Positions 1-9,774 of a DNA stretch of 64,000 nucleotides are shown here, piece after piece (position 1 is the first letter of the stretch; each line of letters starts with the position of its first letter). The position numbers and the translations under genes are program-made. The stretch is from Xiphydria camelus (taxonomy: Eukaryota > Arthropoda > Insecta > Hymenoptera > Xiphydriidae). The stretch lies in NCBI GenBank assembly GCA_963678675.1, contig OY783198.1, positions 16,178,361 through 16,242,360 of the forward strand, in the 5' to 3' direction. Under the pieces are notes generated by a model. It saw nothing but the letters and a program-made list of their open reading frames with translations, made no database searches and was not told where the DNA came from.

Positions 1-424
1 AGTGAGGTTACTGTGACTGCACAGTGACAAATGTAGACATCTGGAAATGTCGATACCTATAATCATAGACTTGAGAGTTTAGTGGATAATATTCACATTG
101 AACCGATTGCTGGAAAATGTATTTCCCACTGCTGGAAAAGTATGACAATTCTCGGTCACGTAGAAATTCTGATAATTATTTCATGTACTGATGTAGATTT
201 ATAATTACACTGCGGTGTGATAATATACGCCTTTATGCAGATAACAAAATAAGCGTATGAAGGTTTCCTTATATCAGAATATACACCAGAGCAAGATGGG
301 TAACAGTATCGAAGGGACAGCTGTGCATCAAACTCGATCATCATAAGAAACCTTCGGGGTTGTCGCGATTGGTATCTCTACTCGTTTCTTCAATGAAAAA
401 TAAGCTATTTTATTCTAATATATA
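1..424. other. Unassigned AT-rich sequence
   Basis: No gene, repeat or RNA is recognisable here. Short open frames are present but have no codon signature or motif. The stretch ends at the TA that flanks the mariner element starting at 425. Confidence 0.5.
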
Positions 425-491
425 CGAGGGGGGGCCCAAAAATAACCGGAATATCTTTATAAAAAATATGTACTTTATTTTTTTTCTAATA

Positions 492-711
492 CAATTTCAA
501 TCTCCTTCAAAGTACTCTCCATTAGTGCTAATGCACTTGTTCAAACTTTCATTCCATTGTTGGAAGCACCTTTTAAATTCATCCTCTTGATACCTGCTAG
601 CGCCGTCGTGACATTCAGTTTTATTTCGTTGACTTCCATTGACTTGACTGCTGTTTACTTTCTTGATCGTACCCATAGCACCATGACTCATCACCTATAA
701 TGATTTTGTTG
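492..711 (-). pseudogene. Mariner transposase, catalytic start and C-terminal end
   Basis: Read on the minus strand, this fragment shows the first catalytic block GDESWCYGYD (about 650-690). After an early TAA and a frame change it shows the C-terminal block CFQQWNESLNKCIS and NGEYFEGD. The central catalytic domain, including the second and third acidic residues, is missing. Stop codons and frameshifts make it non-functional. It joins directly to the piece ending at 3548 once the 718-3547 segment is removed. Confidence 0.75.
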
Positions 712-720
712 AAAAAACTT

Positions 721-916
721 GTGGCCGCCACACGCGGAAGAAGTGAAACTTCGATATCAGTTTCTCTGAATTTGATTCCGGTGGTATTAGTTTCAATTGG
801 CTCTATACAAGTCTTTTACAATGCTTCTTCGTAGAGCCAATTGAAACTAATACCACCGGAATCAAATTCAGAGAAATTGATATCGAAGTTTCACTTCTTC
901 CGCGTGTGGCGGCCAC
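721..916. repeat. Long hairpin: 84-bp inverted repeat, 28-bp loop
   Basis: Arms 721-804 and 833-916 are reverse complements with one mismatch seen (gatatcag against gatatcaa). The spacer is 805-832. It sits at the left border of the 2.8 kb insertion and could be a terminal structure of that element or a small MITE. Confidence 0.85.
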
Positions 917-1259
917 ACGTTTTGTGTTTTTTGTTGAATTCAATATGAATTTTGTTATGGGCACAAAATATAGTGTAAGGAATAGCATATTCACTGGATG
1001 TATTTTCACCGATATTGGATCCTCCAGGAACTTGAAAATCTATTACATTCTCCAGGGTTTGGGACTGGTGTTGATCTGCATTAGCAGATATAACAATATT
1101 TGATTGTGTTAATTTAATTCTCTCTCTCCATTTTCGACTTCGTTCTGCATCAGTTTTAGGTAGTGTCTTCGTCATTGTTTTCTTTACACGGTGCCTGTCA
1201 CGGAACTCTGTTGCCCGTTGTTTTCCTGTTTTTGCCATAATAATTTTAATATAACACAC
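891..1259 (-). CDS. Hypothetical basic protein, probably transposon-derived
   Basis: A 122-residue open frame on the minus strand. Its N-terminal half is rich in Lys and Arg. It contains PKTDAERSRKWRERI (about residues 35-50), a pattern I associate with short arthropod transposon proteins whose function is unclear. No catalytic motif, membrane segment or signal peptide is visible. The first in-frame ATG is used; a second ATG lies at residue 8. The last residues read into the 721-916 hairpin, so the C-terminus is probably not native. Complete, truncated and non-coding are all possible. Confidence 0.35.
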   Translation of the reverse strand: MCYIKIIMAKTGKQRATEFRDRHRVKKTMTKTLPKTDAERSRKWRERIKLTQSNIVISANADQHQSQTLENVIDFQVPGGSNIGENTSSEYAIPYTIFCAHNKIHIEFNKKHKTCGRHTRKK

Positions 1260-1392
1260 ACGCGAAAGAATGTTCAGTGTTCATTGACGTTAACGAAATT
1301 GAAAGTTTATTTTACACGTTACCTGTCACTGTACTCTTTTGACCGTTCTGTTGTTTTTTTTGCAACAATAATTATAAATTAATACACACACA
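1183..1392. repeat. Imperfect 80-bp direct repeat, 131 bp apart
   Basis: Segment 1183-1262 (CACGGTGCCTGTCACGGA...) recurs at about 1314-1392 (CACGTTACCTGTCACTGT...), both ending in TAATTWTAA-like sequence and a CA-rich run. The repeat lies across the start of the 891-1259 ORF. Confidence 0.5.
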
Positions 1393-1430
1393 TACACACA
1401 CACACACACACCCGCGCGCGCGCGCGCGCG
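1381..1430. repeat. (CA)n(CG)n microsatellite
   Basis: CA dinucleotides run into nine or more CG dinucleotides. The CG part is alternating purine-pyrimidine DNA. Confidence 0.9.
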
Positions 1431-1679
1431 AACGAATGTACAGTAATGCATGGTGGTTACTCGAGAAAGGTCACGACTACGATCGCAGACTACACGAGCT
1501 CCGTATAGCCGGCCATTCGACGCGGTAAAATCCCGAAAACTGAAAATGTACAAACGAAATACAAACAACTCACAAGTAACTCTGCGCCCTCTAGTCTGGC
1601 TTCTCATGTCATCTTACGGATACGCCCAAAAAAGGGTCCTAAATGCTAGATTTATGGTGAAACTAAACAGTCCTCTTAA

Positions 1680-2762
1680 GGTCCAGATACACATGCTAGT
1701 TTCGAGCACGTAAGCATGCTTTTTTCCAGGAAGTGCTCCTAGTAGCATGTGTATCCAAGTCTTGCTCGTTTCGAGCATGCTTAAAATAAGCATGCTTACA
1801 AATCGACCGACGGTTGATTTTCGAGCATGCTTCCTGAGGCGGGGGTGAAAAGGGGAACGCTTATGAGCAAGTGTAGACGGTGTTAGCTAATAAGCATGCT
1901 CATATCCGTCGCGTCTAGTCGTGTTCCGTCGTATCTAGTTGAACCTAATAAAAATTTTATTTGAGATGAAAAGGAATTTATTCTCATTGAGAATAAGACT
2001 CTATTTGAATTAGATAAATGTTCTACTAGGTTCGTACTCGATGAAAATGATATGCAAAACATTAATTTAATGTAAGTAAACTTTTATTCGATGTAAATAA
2101 ATGTCTATTTATCTCAAATAAATTTTTGTCTTATATAGGTTTGTATTTAACTAGACTTCTTCCCTCAGAGTACTTGATTATGGCGAAAAAAATGTTTCTT
2201 TGGGCCAAGTAAATATTCATTAGCTATTACTCTATTTTTGTTTGAATGAAAGAGACATTGTAATAATTAATATTATATTTACTTGGCCTAACAAAATATT
2301 TTTTCCGCCGTAATCAATTATATATTTATTAACTGCAAATAAACTCTTTTCTCAGTATATGAAGTAACTTTGATCGAGCGAACAAAGTAATCGCTAAACT
2401 GACAAATTTCTAGAAAATCATAAACAGAATCAAGGAATTTTACTTCCAAATTTGACCGTGATAAAAATTTAATCGCTGTTTCTCAGAATGTGACATACAT
2501 TACAAATTATATTTCCTCTTTTATCTTTGAGCGCGATAACAAATATTCGCCAGTTGCAGTTTTTCACGAATTACAGCCTGCCTGCTACAGACAGCCTCCT
2601 AGTAAATAGCATGTGTATCCGAGTGCTTGCTTTAAGCATGCTTATTTAGAAGCATGCTTAAAAGTAGCATGCTCATATCGAGCAAGTGTAGCAGTTAAAA
2701 GAGCATGCTTCTTTTAAGCATGCTCATAAGCATGCTTTTTTACTAGCATGTGTATCTGGACC
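1680..2762. mobile_element. 1.08 kb non-autonomous element with AGCATGCT arrays
   Basis: Terminal inverted repeats GGTCCAGATACACATGCTAG lie at 1680 and 2762. They are flanked by TTAA (1676-1679) and TTTA (2763-2766), as in elements that target TTAA (piggyBac, Kolobok). The octamer AGCATGCT occurs five times near the left end (1713, 1774, 1789, 1824, 1893) and six times near the right (2635, 2651, 2666, 2702, 2717, 2729). A second motif, TAGCATGTGTATC, also recurs at both ends. The AT-rich centre has no ORF. The subterminal array resembles transposase-binding repeats. Confidence 0.75.
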
Positions 2763-2766
2763 TTTA

Positions 2767-3547
2767 GTGGAGGTGCGACACTGCGTCGCCTCATAATACG
2801 AACAATAGCTTTCATCGCCCGAAGAAACCCTCTCAAGCAACACAAACCAGACCCCCTCTGCACAGTCTAAACAGCGATTGATTTTTGCGTCATTTTTCTT
2901 CAGTTTCCAGTTAATAACTATAACATGTGCGATCAAGAGTAGATCTCAAGGTCGTAAATCCCGAAGGCACTACTGCGTGACACGAATAGTGACCGAAAAT
3001 ATAGAGTGGTGGATTTAAACCGTATCGGTTAGTTGCAATGATTTAACACTGCACCTACAATATTACTGGTGATTATATTGGATTCAAAGAGATACAGTAA
3101 TTCCGTGATGTATCCGTGGTTTACAATTAGATACACTGAGAGGTAGTTTTGAGGGAAATGTGTGGGACTGCGAACGCATTCGTAACCCCCATTCACCAAA
3201 ACATACCGCCTACCTCGCTGTTGCGACCGATGTACAGATGATATCTAGATTAGTGCGTTTTACTTAGGTTGCGAAAATAGTGAGCCTCGTCGCGTGAGTG
3301 ATAGTCGCACGGCGGCCTGGCGCTCCAGCCTCGCAAAATCGACACATGGCTTGCCTAGCAAAGGCGATAGTCTACGTACGGTAGAGAGCGGTGGAATGGG
3401 GCAGAGTTGAGAGCGGTGTACTGGGGCAGGATCGAGAGCGCTGTATGAGTGAGGCACGGTCGGAAGCGTTGGAATGTGTGGGTTTCGTTACGGTCTCTCG
3501 TGTCGGCGCGCGCGATTTTAGTACCCTCAGCAAAGAAGTTTCACTTC
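2767..3547. other. Remainder of the 2.8 kb insertion, no gene seen
   Basis: Moderately GC-rich sequence with short open frames only. No domain, RNA or repeat recognised apart from the terminal GAAGTTTCACTTC at 3535-3547. Confidence 0.4.
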
Positions 3548-3988
3548 AAAATTATTTGGATCGTCTTTGAATGCGTCCTTCATTTCACGACAAGCTTGAA
3601 CGCGACGATCCCTTTGATCCACGGTGAGAAGTTTGAGCACAAATTTTGCTGCCACACTTCACATTCCTAAATCAACGCTCAAAATACGCTGAATTGAGCT
3701 CCAGGACAACCCGGATAAGTATTCGAGTTGATCGATTGTCCTGCGTCGATTTTCATTAATGAGATTACGGGTTTTGGCAATGTTATCCTCAGTTCGAGGA
3801 GTTAAAGGACGACTGGAACGGGGCTGATCTTCAATGGCTATTTCACCCATTTTAAGCCGAGAAAACCATTTGCACACTTGAGTTTTACTAATAGCATGTT
3901 CTTCGTAAGCTATTTGCATCTCACAGCCGCATGTTGCTTGTGAGAACCAGCCATTTTTTCGCGTCATGCATGCACTAACAGCAAACAC
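3548..3988 (-). pseudogene. Mariner transposase, N-terminal DNA-binding half
   Basis: The minus-strand frame starting at 3988 encodes a paired-type helix-turn-helix region. Visible mariner hallmarks are ISKTQVCKWFSRLKMGE, EDQPRSSRP and SSIQRILSVDLGM. A TGA follows DLGM, and the same frame then continues with family-like sequence (AAKFVLKLLTVDQRDRR) to the insertion border at 3548. The single stop and lost catalytic domain mean it cannot work. Alternative upstream starts are removed by the second insertion. Confidence 0.85.
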
Positions 3989-4059
3989 GCAGAACTGCCA
4001 GAGAAACTGCGCGCATCGTGTGATTCGAACATATCGGATTCGTGGACAAAAATACTAGG

Positions 4060-4420
4060 AGTTTAATCATGGTACCAATACTTCATTTTTTTGTGTTTTT
4101 GGGGTCGCTGATTACGAATTTGAAACATGATTTTCAATATCCAAAATGGCGGATGCAATATGGCGGAAATGAATTACAGAAAAGTTTTCAGTTGTTCTAC
4201 AGTATCAGGAATTTTACAACAGCGCTAATTATGAATCCAGTATGATTCTTAAAATCCAAAATGGCGGATTCAACATGGCGGATATGAGTTGTAAACATTT
4301 TTCATGCATTCCCCAAATCAATTTAGGGCATTTCAACAATGCTGATTACAAATGCAGTGTCATATCCAGAATCGAGAATAGCGGTTTCAGTATAGTGGAT
4401 ATAAAATGCAAAATATGGTT
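4060..4420. repeat. Dispersed 'atggcgga' repeat, first copy
   Basis: Units contain GGGGTCGCTGATTACGAATT, then CCAAAATGGCGGATGCAATA, repeated in degraded form. The same family recurs at 51240-51480 and 61740-61990 and, in part, in the spacer of the fold-back at 42290-42350. Confidence 0.65.
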
Positions 4421-4931
4421 AATTGTTTCTTGAATGAGAATGCAAAAAAGAATTCTTGGGAGCGCGCAGTGATTTGAGGACTAGGGGAAGATGGACGTGA
4501 ATCAAAACGCGCTCATATGCCTACATTTGTATGATTTAACACCAAATATGTCTACAAAGCAACATTATTAACAAACGAATACAGTTGCTTTTGACACAGG
4601 ATGGGTAACAGATTAATGTACACTTAAGTGTTTAAAACGAAAATACAGGGACAGTAAATGAAGCAATAAATGATTACATATTATGATGAGTGCCATTAAC
4701 GCTTAATATATTTGTGAAACATACAATTAAACACAAACAATAATCTCTTAAACATAAAACAAGAAAGAAATAATAAATAAATTTTTACATACGATAAGTA
4801 CCACTAACTAATAGTTGTAATGTTTGGACTATCGTACAATTCGAAAATAGTACAACTAAATACACAGTTACACGCGCGCGCGCGTTAAACGTAACAAAAA
4901 TGCAACACTCTCTAGAACAACAGAACCGCAA

Positions 4932-5480
4932 CTAATCATCCGTTGACGATCCTTCGGAGTCGCTACTTACATTTGGTAAGTCCATTGGGTACCCAGATTC
5001 TGCATCATTAGGTATAACTATAAACTCTTTAATTAGCTCGTCAAAGTCTGTGGGCCGTTTGGTAAAGCATTTGCGTAAACTAGAGATGAATGAATCGGAA
5101 GTCAGTAACAATCTATTCATCAAGTCACGATTACTTGAACTTCTCGATGACTTTCTTGTATGCTGCAATCTGTAGAGACGTGCCTCCTTGTGCCTAGCCT
5201 CTAAAGCTTCTTCTGATAAGATGCCTATAGGCAATTCAAAGGATGATATTATGCCTGTGCCGTGAAATAGTAGTTTATGTAGAGTGCTGGGCATGTAGTA
5301 CCAGCTATAATATCGCAAGTAAAGAGCTCTTGTTTCCTCAAGCAGCTTAGCCAGTTTGTCGATTTTAATAGTCATACCACTAGATATGACTCTTAAAATG
5401 AGTCCCAATTTCATAATCAGACCTTTGTCTATGCCAGTAATTTCTGAACTGAGATCGGGGTTCCTCGGGGTACAAACGTT
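4932..5480 (-). pseudogene. C-terminal part of a transposon-associated protein
   Basis: A 160-residue minus-strand frame, with family-like sequence continuing upstream to about 5480 in the same frame (EITGIDKGLIMKLG). The blocks YSWYYMPSTLHKLLFHG, ELPIGILSEEALEARHKEA and HTRKSSRSSS...LLTSDSFISSLR resemble a protein I recognise as dispersed through arthropod genomes near mobile elements. I cannot name its family or activity. The N-terminal and presumed catalytic portions are absent and the C-terminus is acidic (SSDSEGSSTDD). GTGAGT at about 5657 and a TTGCAG at about 5605, minus strand, resemble splice sites but are unproven. Confidence 0.5.
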
Positions 5481-5887
5481 ATTTTGTAAAACAATGTAAA
5501 CATCTTGTAAATTAGCAGCCGTAATTTAAAACGCTATCCACCGTGGCTGATACAAAACGCACCAAATAACACACCAGTAGCACAACCTTTTACTTTCTAC
5601 GCGAGATCTGCAACACAATTAACAATAATTACGCGTAATCCACTACACTGTGTCACTCACCCATGCATCACAACTATGTAGTATGGGTTACGATAACAGA
5701 TGCGCGTATACCACCTTCCGATTTTTGGACATTGTTCGAATCACTGTGCGCGCGTTGTCGGGTGACGCCACTTGGTAGACTGAATCAGGAGGTCTTTCAA
5801 CAATTTCCTGGCAGCGCAACTTTGTACTACAAGTACACGATGCGCAGCATTACGATTCCGGTTATTTTTGGGTCCCCCCTCGTATTA

Positions 5888-7028
5888 GGCATGCCATGCC
5901 AAATCACCGAGTTTTTGAGCCCATCCTCTTCGATTTCGCTCAATTTTTGATATGTTTTAGTATGTATTAAAAGCAACTGGCACACTAATTTTCAGCCTTT
6001 TATTCCAAACCGTTATTGTGTAGGTAATCAATTTTAAAAAATTTTAGGCAAAAATTTTTCAATTAATGATAGACTAGTAATAAACATCGATATCTATAAA
6101 ATGTAGGGTATCATTTTTTTCGTCTGAATGTAGTTTCAGAAAATAAATTAAAAAAATATTCGAAATAATTATTATGTCGTCGAAAAATATACCAAATATA
6201 AATATCCGGTTCTCAAAAGTTCAAGAATATGGTGCAATGAAAGAAAAATTGGAGGATCGCTTCAAAAATGCAAAACCGATACCAGCGACACAGAAAATCC
6301 ATAAAATTACGCCTTTACTAAATCAGATTGTGGAAGTAAACGTTTTTCCCTTTCAGACAAGTTTACACATCACAGTACAATTAAAAAATATAAAAAGCAA
6401 TCGTTAATTGAGAAAAAATAATAAAAAGATTATATGAAGTGTAAAATAATATGACTAAATAAAATATTTTAAATTGATTAAAATAATTGAATCGCTTTCA
6501 ATAAAATGGGTTTTAATGTTATTGGACGATATTTAGTCAAGAGAGTGAAATTATAGATACTTCAATAAAAAAAATTTTAATTTTCAATATTTGATAAAAA
6601 ATAGAAAAAATTGTGATCATATCTCAAACTGTGGCTTAAAAGTTGCGTAATATGGAGTAGAATTTTGGGAACATTTTTATAAAAAATCGAAGGAGTCGGA
6701 CTTTTTGAAAATGTCGATTTTAATCTTTAAACGTTAATAACTAAGTGATAATTACTTCGAATAATTTTCTTTTATTTATTTTCTGAAACTACATTCAAAG
6801 GCGAAAAAAGTGATACCCTACTTTTTATAGATATCGATATTTATTACTAGTCTATAATTAATAGAACATTTTTTGCTTAAAAATTGAAAAGATCGATTAC
6901 TCAATAACGATTTGAAATAAAAGGCTGAAAATTGGTGTGTAAGTCGCTTTTAAACAGTAAAACATAAAAAAATGAGCGAAATAGAAGAGGGTCGGGTCAA
7001 AAACTCGGTGATTTGACATGGAATGCTC
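5888..7028. mobile_element. Inverted-repeat element with about 280-bp arms
   Basis: Arms 5888-6173 and 6748-7028 are reverse complements with scattered differences. Outer ends read GGCATGCCATGCCAAATCAC against GGAGCATTCCATGTCAAATC. The left arm directly abuts the mariner end at 5882. The centre holds a short coding remnant (6174-6407). A related 'GGGCATTCCATGTCAA' end occurs at 35635. Superfamily not assigned. Confidence 0.7.
6174..6407 (+). pseudogene. Short coding remnant in inverted-repeat element
   Basis: A 77-residue frame reading MSSKNIPNINIRFSKVQ at the start and QKIHKITPLLNQIVEVNVF later. The last third appears shifted: a one-base change at about 6355 would give SDKFTHHSTIKKYKKQS instead. 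It looks like the tail of a transposon protein, but I cannot name the family. The start lies in the left inverted arm, so the N-terminus may be accidental. Confidence 0.25.
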
Positions 7029-7109
7029 CATATGTATTCTAGGAATGCTAAAAAGAATATACGATAATATCCTGTATAAAGACGTACTTTTTACAGAAGT
7101 AATAATTTC

Positions 7110-7280
7110 TTATTAGGTGTACAAATAAGTTTTAGGATACTTCCATTCCGTGTCATATTATAAGTAACTATTACATCACATGTGCTTCATGATTGAAGCA
7201 GTTAATCTTCTGAAATATGTCATCCTTTCTCTCAAGAAGTCGCAGTTACAAGAAAGCTGTGACCCGTAATCACGTAATAT
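7110..7280. mobile_element. Degraded mariner-type end (uninserted allele of the 23.0 kb site)
   Basis: TATTAGGTGTACAAATAAG followed by TTTTAGGATACTTCCATTCC matches the flanks of the 2.4 kb fold-back at 23040-25461 joined together. The end of the mariner at 35588 is a reverse-complement relative. No transposase is present. Confidence 0.6.
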
Positions 7281-7282
7281 AC

Positions 7283-7750
7283 GGGGTGTAAAAAAAGTCT
7301 CGGGACGGCCGAATATCTCGAAAAATATGCGTCGCATAGAAAAACAAAAAAACACAGGTTCAATATTTTTAAATCTTCTAGCCAGCCATATCAAACTCGA
7401 TCCCCCTCCCCCCGCTGGGGGCGAGGGGTAACTTCAAAATTTGTAATGGAAATCCCAAATTTTTATTGCAGATTCAGGTTTTACGTTAAAAAATAAGAAA
7501 CTTTTGTCTGAAATATTTTGTTTCAGGGCTAGATGGCGCTCCAATTGATGGGGATACAAACCACAGCCCCAAACTTTTAGTCCAGGCGTCAGAGACTTAA
7601 AAATTGAAAATAGAAAAAAACTGCGACAAAGTTGTTTTTAAAAATTTCTTTGTCATTATGTAAGTAATGAATATTACAGAAATTGGTACAAAAATTCCAC
7701 CCGGAACATATTTTTTAAACAATTTGAATTGACAATTTTTAGGTTTTTTG
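7283..7750. repeat. Dispersed 'GTGTAAAAAAAGTC' repeat, copy 1
   Basis: Begins ACGGGGTGTAAAAAAAGTCT and continues GGGACGGCCGAATATCTCG, with an internal G/C-rich block and AGATGGCGCTCCAATTGATG. Related copies lie at about 22080-22905 (reverse) and 57455-57760. Non-coding; probably a non-autonomous Tc1/mariner-like element, since other copies end in CCCTGTA. Confidence 0.6.
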
Positions 7751-8449
7751 AGGAAATTTCGGAAGCTATGGGTTTAATGGAAAAAATGGGTATTAGAAAT
7801 ATTGTTTCTTATGAAAGGGCCTAGCGGAATAAGCATGTGAAATCTGCCCCCACGTGTATCAGCACCAAATTTATATGATCGATAGGCATCTATGAGAAAC
7901 TAAATTTCCTAAATTTTTAGACCCCTAATCGCTATAGGGGGGGGGGGGGGAGTTATGAGCGGGAAGTAAAATCGAAAAACAGCTTTTTCTCCGGAACGGC
8001 TCGACCGATTTTTGTGAAAAAATATATGTTACTCTTCCTGAAGAGCCAATTCCAAGAAAAAATATCTTGAATTTTTTGTTTTGAAAATTCGCTAAAAAAA
8101 TGTATGAAGTTTTAAACAATTTTTTATGTTATAATTAATCGGAACCACTCCAATTCTTCTCATTTTTTTTTTGGAATGTCTTTAATAACATATAATTTTT
8201 CCAATTTCATCGGAAGTATACCCCACTGAAAAATATTAACAAATGTACACGGCTCATCAACTACCTTCTATATATATGTATATGATATACACTGTACACT
8301 CACTACAAAGGAATTTTTCCACTTTTATGATAATTCGGCATATGATAATTGTTAATTTTTTGGAACAGTCTTTCAATAATATTATTTATTTATTTATTAT
8401 TATTTCAATGCTTGCTTTACTGTGAACGAGCTCGCATCTCATACAATAA

Positions 8450-8986
8450 ATTTTCGAAGTGATTTCCATCATCTGATCTTACTCCTGCGATTTCTTCTTA
8501 TGGGGACATCTGAAATCTGTTGTTTTTCAAACTCAACCAGCAAGCATTAACCAACTGAAACAGAGAATTATGCAAGAATGTTGCAAAATTTCAAGAACAA
8601 CATTTGAAAAAGTCCGAAAAATCAATGGAAATCATTTCGAAAATTTATTGTACCGTAATTGACCTTTAATAAATAAATTTACAACTTACTTCTAGCAGTT
8701 TCTTTCTCGATTTGCGCAAAAACTACTCATCGAAAGGTACCAAAATTTGGTGTTGTTGTAAAGCATTTTTAAAGAGCTTTCCAACGCTGTATCACACATG
8801 GGGGGTTGCTATTTAAGATTACAAAGTTGGGGGGCTACCCCTAAGGGGGTTGGAGGGGGTGCGTCTCCGATTATGTCATTTTGGTTCCCCCTCTCCACTC
8901 TCGAAACCGTATTTTTGTTTTTTAGAAAATCTCTGTAACTTTCTGAGATATTGGGATGGCAAGTTTTCAAAATGTCACACTGTATA
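8450..8986. other. Unassigned interior sequence
   Basis: AT-rich with several G runs (for example near 8800-8860) and no ORF with recognisable motifs. It separates the left element end from the left palindrome arm. Confidence 0.4.
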
Positions 8987-9180
8987 CGTATGTCCAATGG
9001 CTAGTCGAGCAGGTGCAGCGACCTGAATTTTTCTGAAATTTGACTTCGGCAGTATTTTAGTTAGAGTTGGCTTTGGAAGATGGCGCTACGTACGAGCGAA
9101 ATATTTGAAATGGTAAAAGCGGGAGGTAGATAAATGCGGGAGAAGTGAAGTGTAACCTCAAAATTGTGAATGTTGGAATA

Positions 9181-9379
9181 ATGGTGAGTAATTGTTTGAA
9201 ACGATAAGACATAATAATTCGGGTTTCTTTTCGATGTTCAACCAAATAACACGACTGATATTTAATTGCAGAGAGAAACTGATGCGACTGGCAGTCGTGG
9301 AAGAAGGGGCTACCGTCAACGTGGTCCTCGCCAGAGTGGTCGAGCTCTGCCTCGTCGACGAAAGGTGCAATTGAAATGA
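9181..9379 (+). CDS. Candidate two-exon micro-ORF in left palindrome arm
   Basis: A donor-like ATG|GTGAGT at 9183/9184 and an acceptor-like TTTAATTGCAG at 9271 define an 88-bp intron. If it is spliced, the ATG at 9181 joins directly to a frame encoding 35 more residues and ending at TGA 9377-9379. The peptide is Arg/Gly-rich (GSRGRRGYRQRGPRQSGRA). The mirror copy lies at about 12031-12229 on the minus strand. No family recognised. The frame may be a gene-capture remnant or chance. Confidence 0.3.
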
Positions 9380-9561
9380 AATTAAAGTCTGAGTGAAGGT
9401 GAAAATTGGAAGACATGGAAAGAAAACGCGGTAGAGTCGCCGACAGAAGGAGTGAGTAAAGTGCGAAAGAAAAGTGCAGTGACGCCGAAAAACCATGGAA
9501 AGACAGTGACGAACAGCAGCAGCAGCTGGTCGACACTGCTCAACTCCGCACCAGCTCCTGA

Positions 9562-9774
9562 ATGATATCTCGCCGATCGCGATACGCGGCCGCTCCGATG
9601 GACAACGATTCCAGACATTCGAGTCGTAGTAGCAGCAAGGACAGCAGCAGCAGCAGCAACGTCAACGGCAGGGGCACTCTTTTAAAGCGAAGGCAGTCCA
9701 AGACCGACTCGAATAGCTGTAAGAGAAAGACGCATCGGCGGAAACATGAAATATCGAAGCAAGACTTGCAATGA
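9562..9774 (+). pseudogene. Ser/Arg-rich frame in palindrome arm
   Basis: A 70-residue frame with DSRHSSRSSSKDSSSSSN followed by Lys/Arg-rich sequence. The nucleotide sequence is a CAG/AGC-rich low-complexity run at 9625-9665, so the composition may be incidental. About 350 bp downstream (10125-10150) a frame reads ADTGAVANL, reminiscent of an aspartic protease motif, but stops surround it. Mirrored in the right arm. No function assigned. Confidence 0.2.

Larger units (their letters stand above)
718..3547. mobile_element. 2.8 kb insertion of unknown class inside mariner
   Basis: The mariner reading frame continues across its borders. AAAA stands at 714-717 and again at 3548-3551, giving a possible 4-bp target duplication. 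The left end carries an 84-base-arm hairpin containing GAAGTGAAACTTC, and the right border ends in the same 13-base sequence. Contents are a basic ORF (891-1259, minus), microsatellites, and a separate AGCATGCT-rich element (1680-2762). The class is not recognised; an A-run target could also reflect slippage. Confidence 0.5.
4034..5729. mobile_element. 1.7 kb insertion in the mariner 5' region
   Basis: Mariner-like sequence stops at about 4033 and resumes at about 5730, with GGA at both borders (possible 3-bp duplication). No terminal inverted repeat was seen. Contents are a repeat with 'aaaatggcggat' motifs (4060-4400), AT-rich sequence without a gene (4400-4930), and a minus-strand ORF (4932-5414). 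It may be a composite. Confidence 0.4.
425..5882 (-). mobile_element. Mariner transposon, interrupted by two insertions
   Basis: The two ends are inverted copies starting CGAGGGGGG, then CCCAAAAATAACCGGAAT, each followed outward by TA (423-424 and 5883-5884), the duplication typical of Tc1/mariner. The coding remains run right to left: N-terminal helix-turn-helix part near 3550-3988 and C-terminal part near 495-717. Two foreign segments (718-3547 and about 4034-5729) separate the pieces. Without them the element would be about 0.9 kb, shorter than a full mariner (about 1.3 kb), so it is also internally deleted. Two independent copies could look similar, but matching orientation and the clean join at 717/3548 favour one element. 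Confidence 0.75.

Noticed and set aside
7029..7109. Telomere or satellite array
   Set aside because: No telomeric hexamer or pentamer tandem repeats here or elsewhere in the window.
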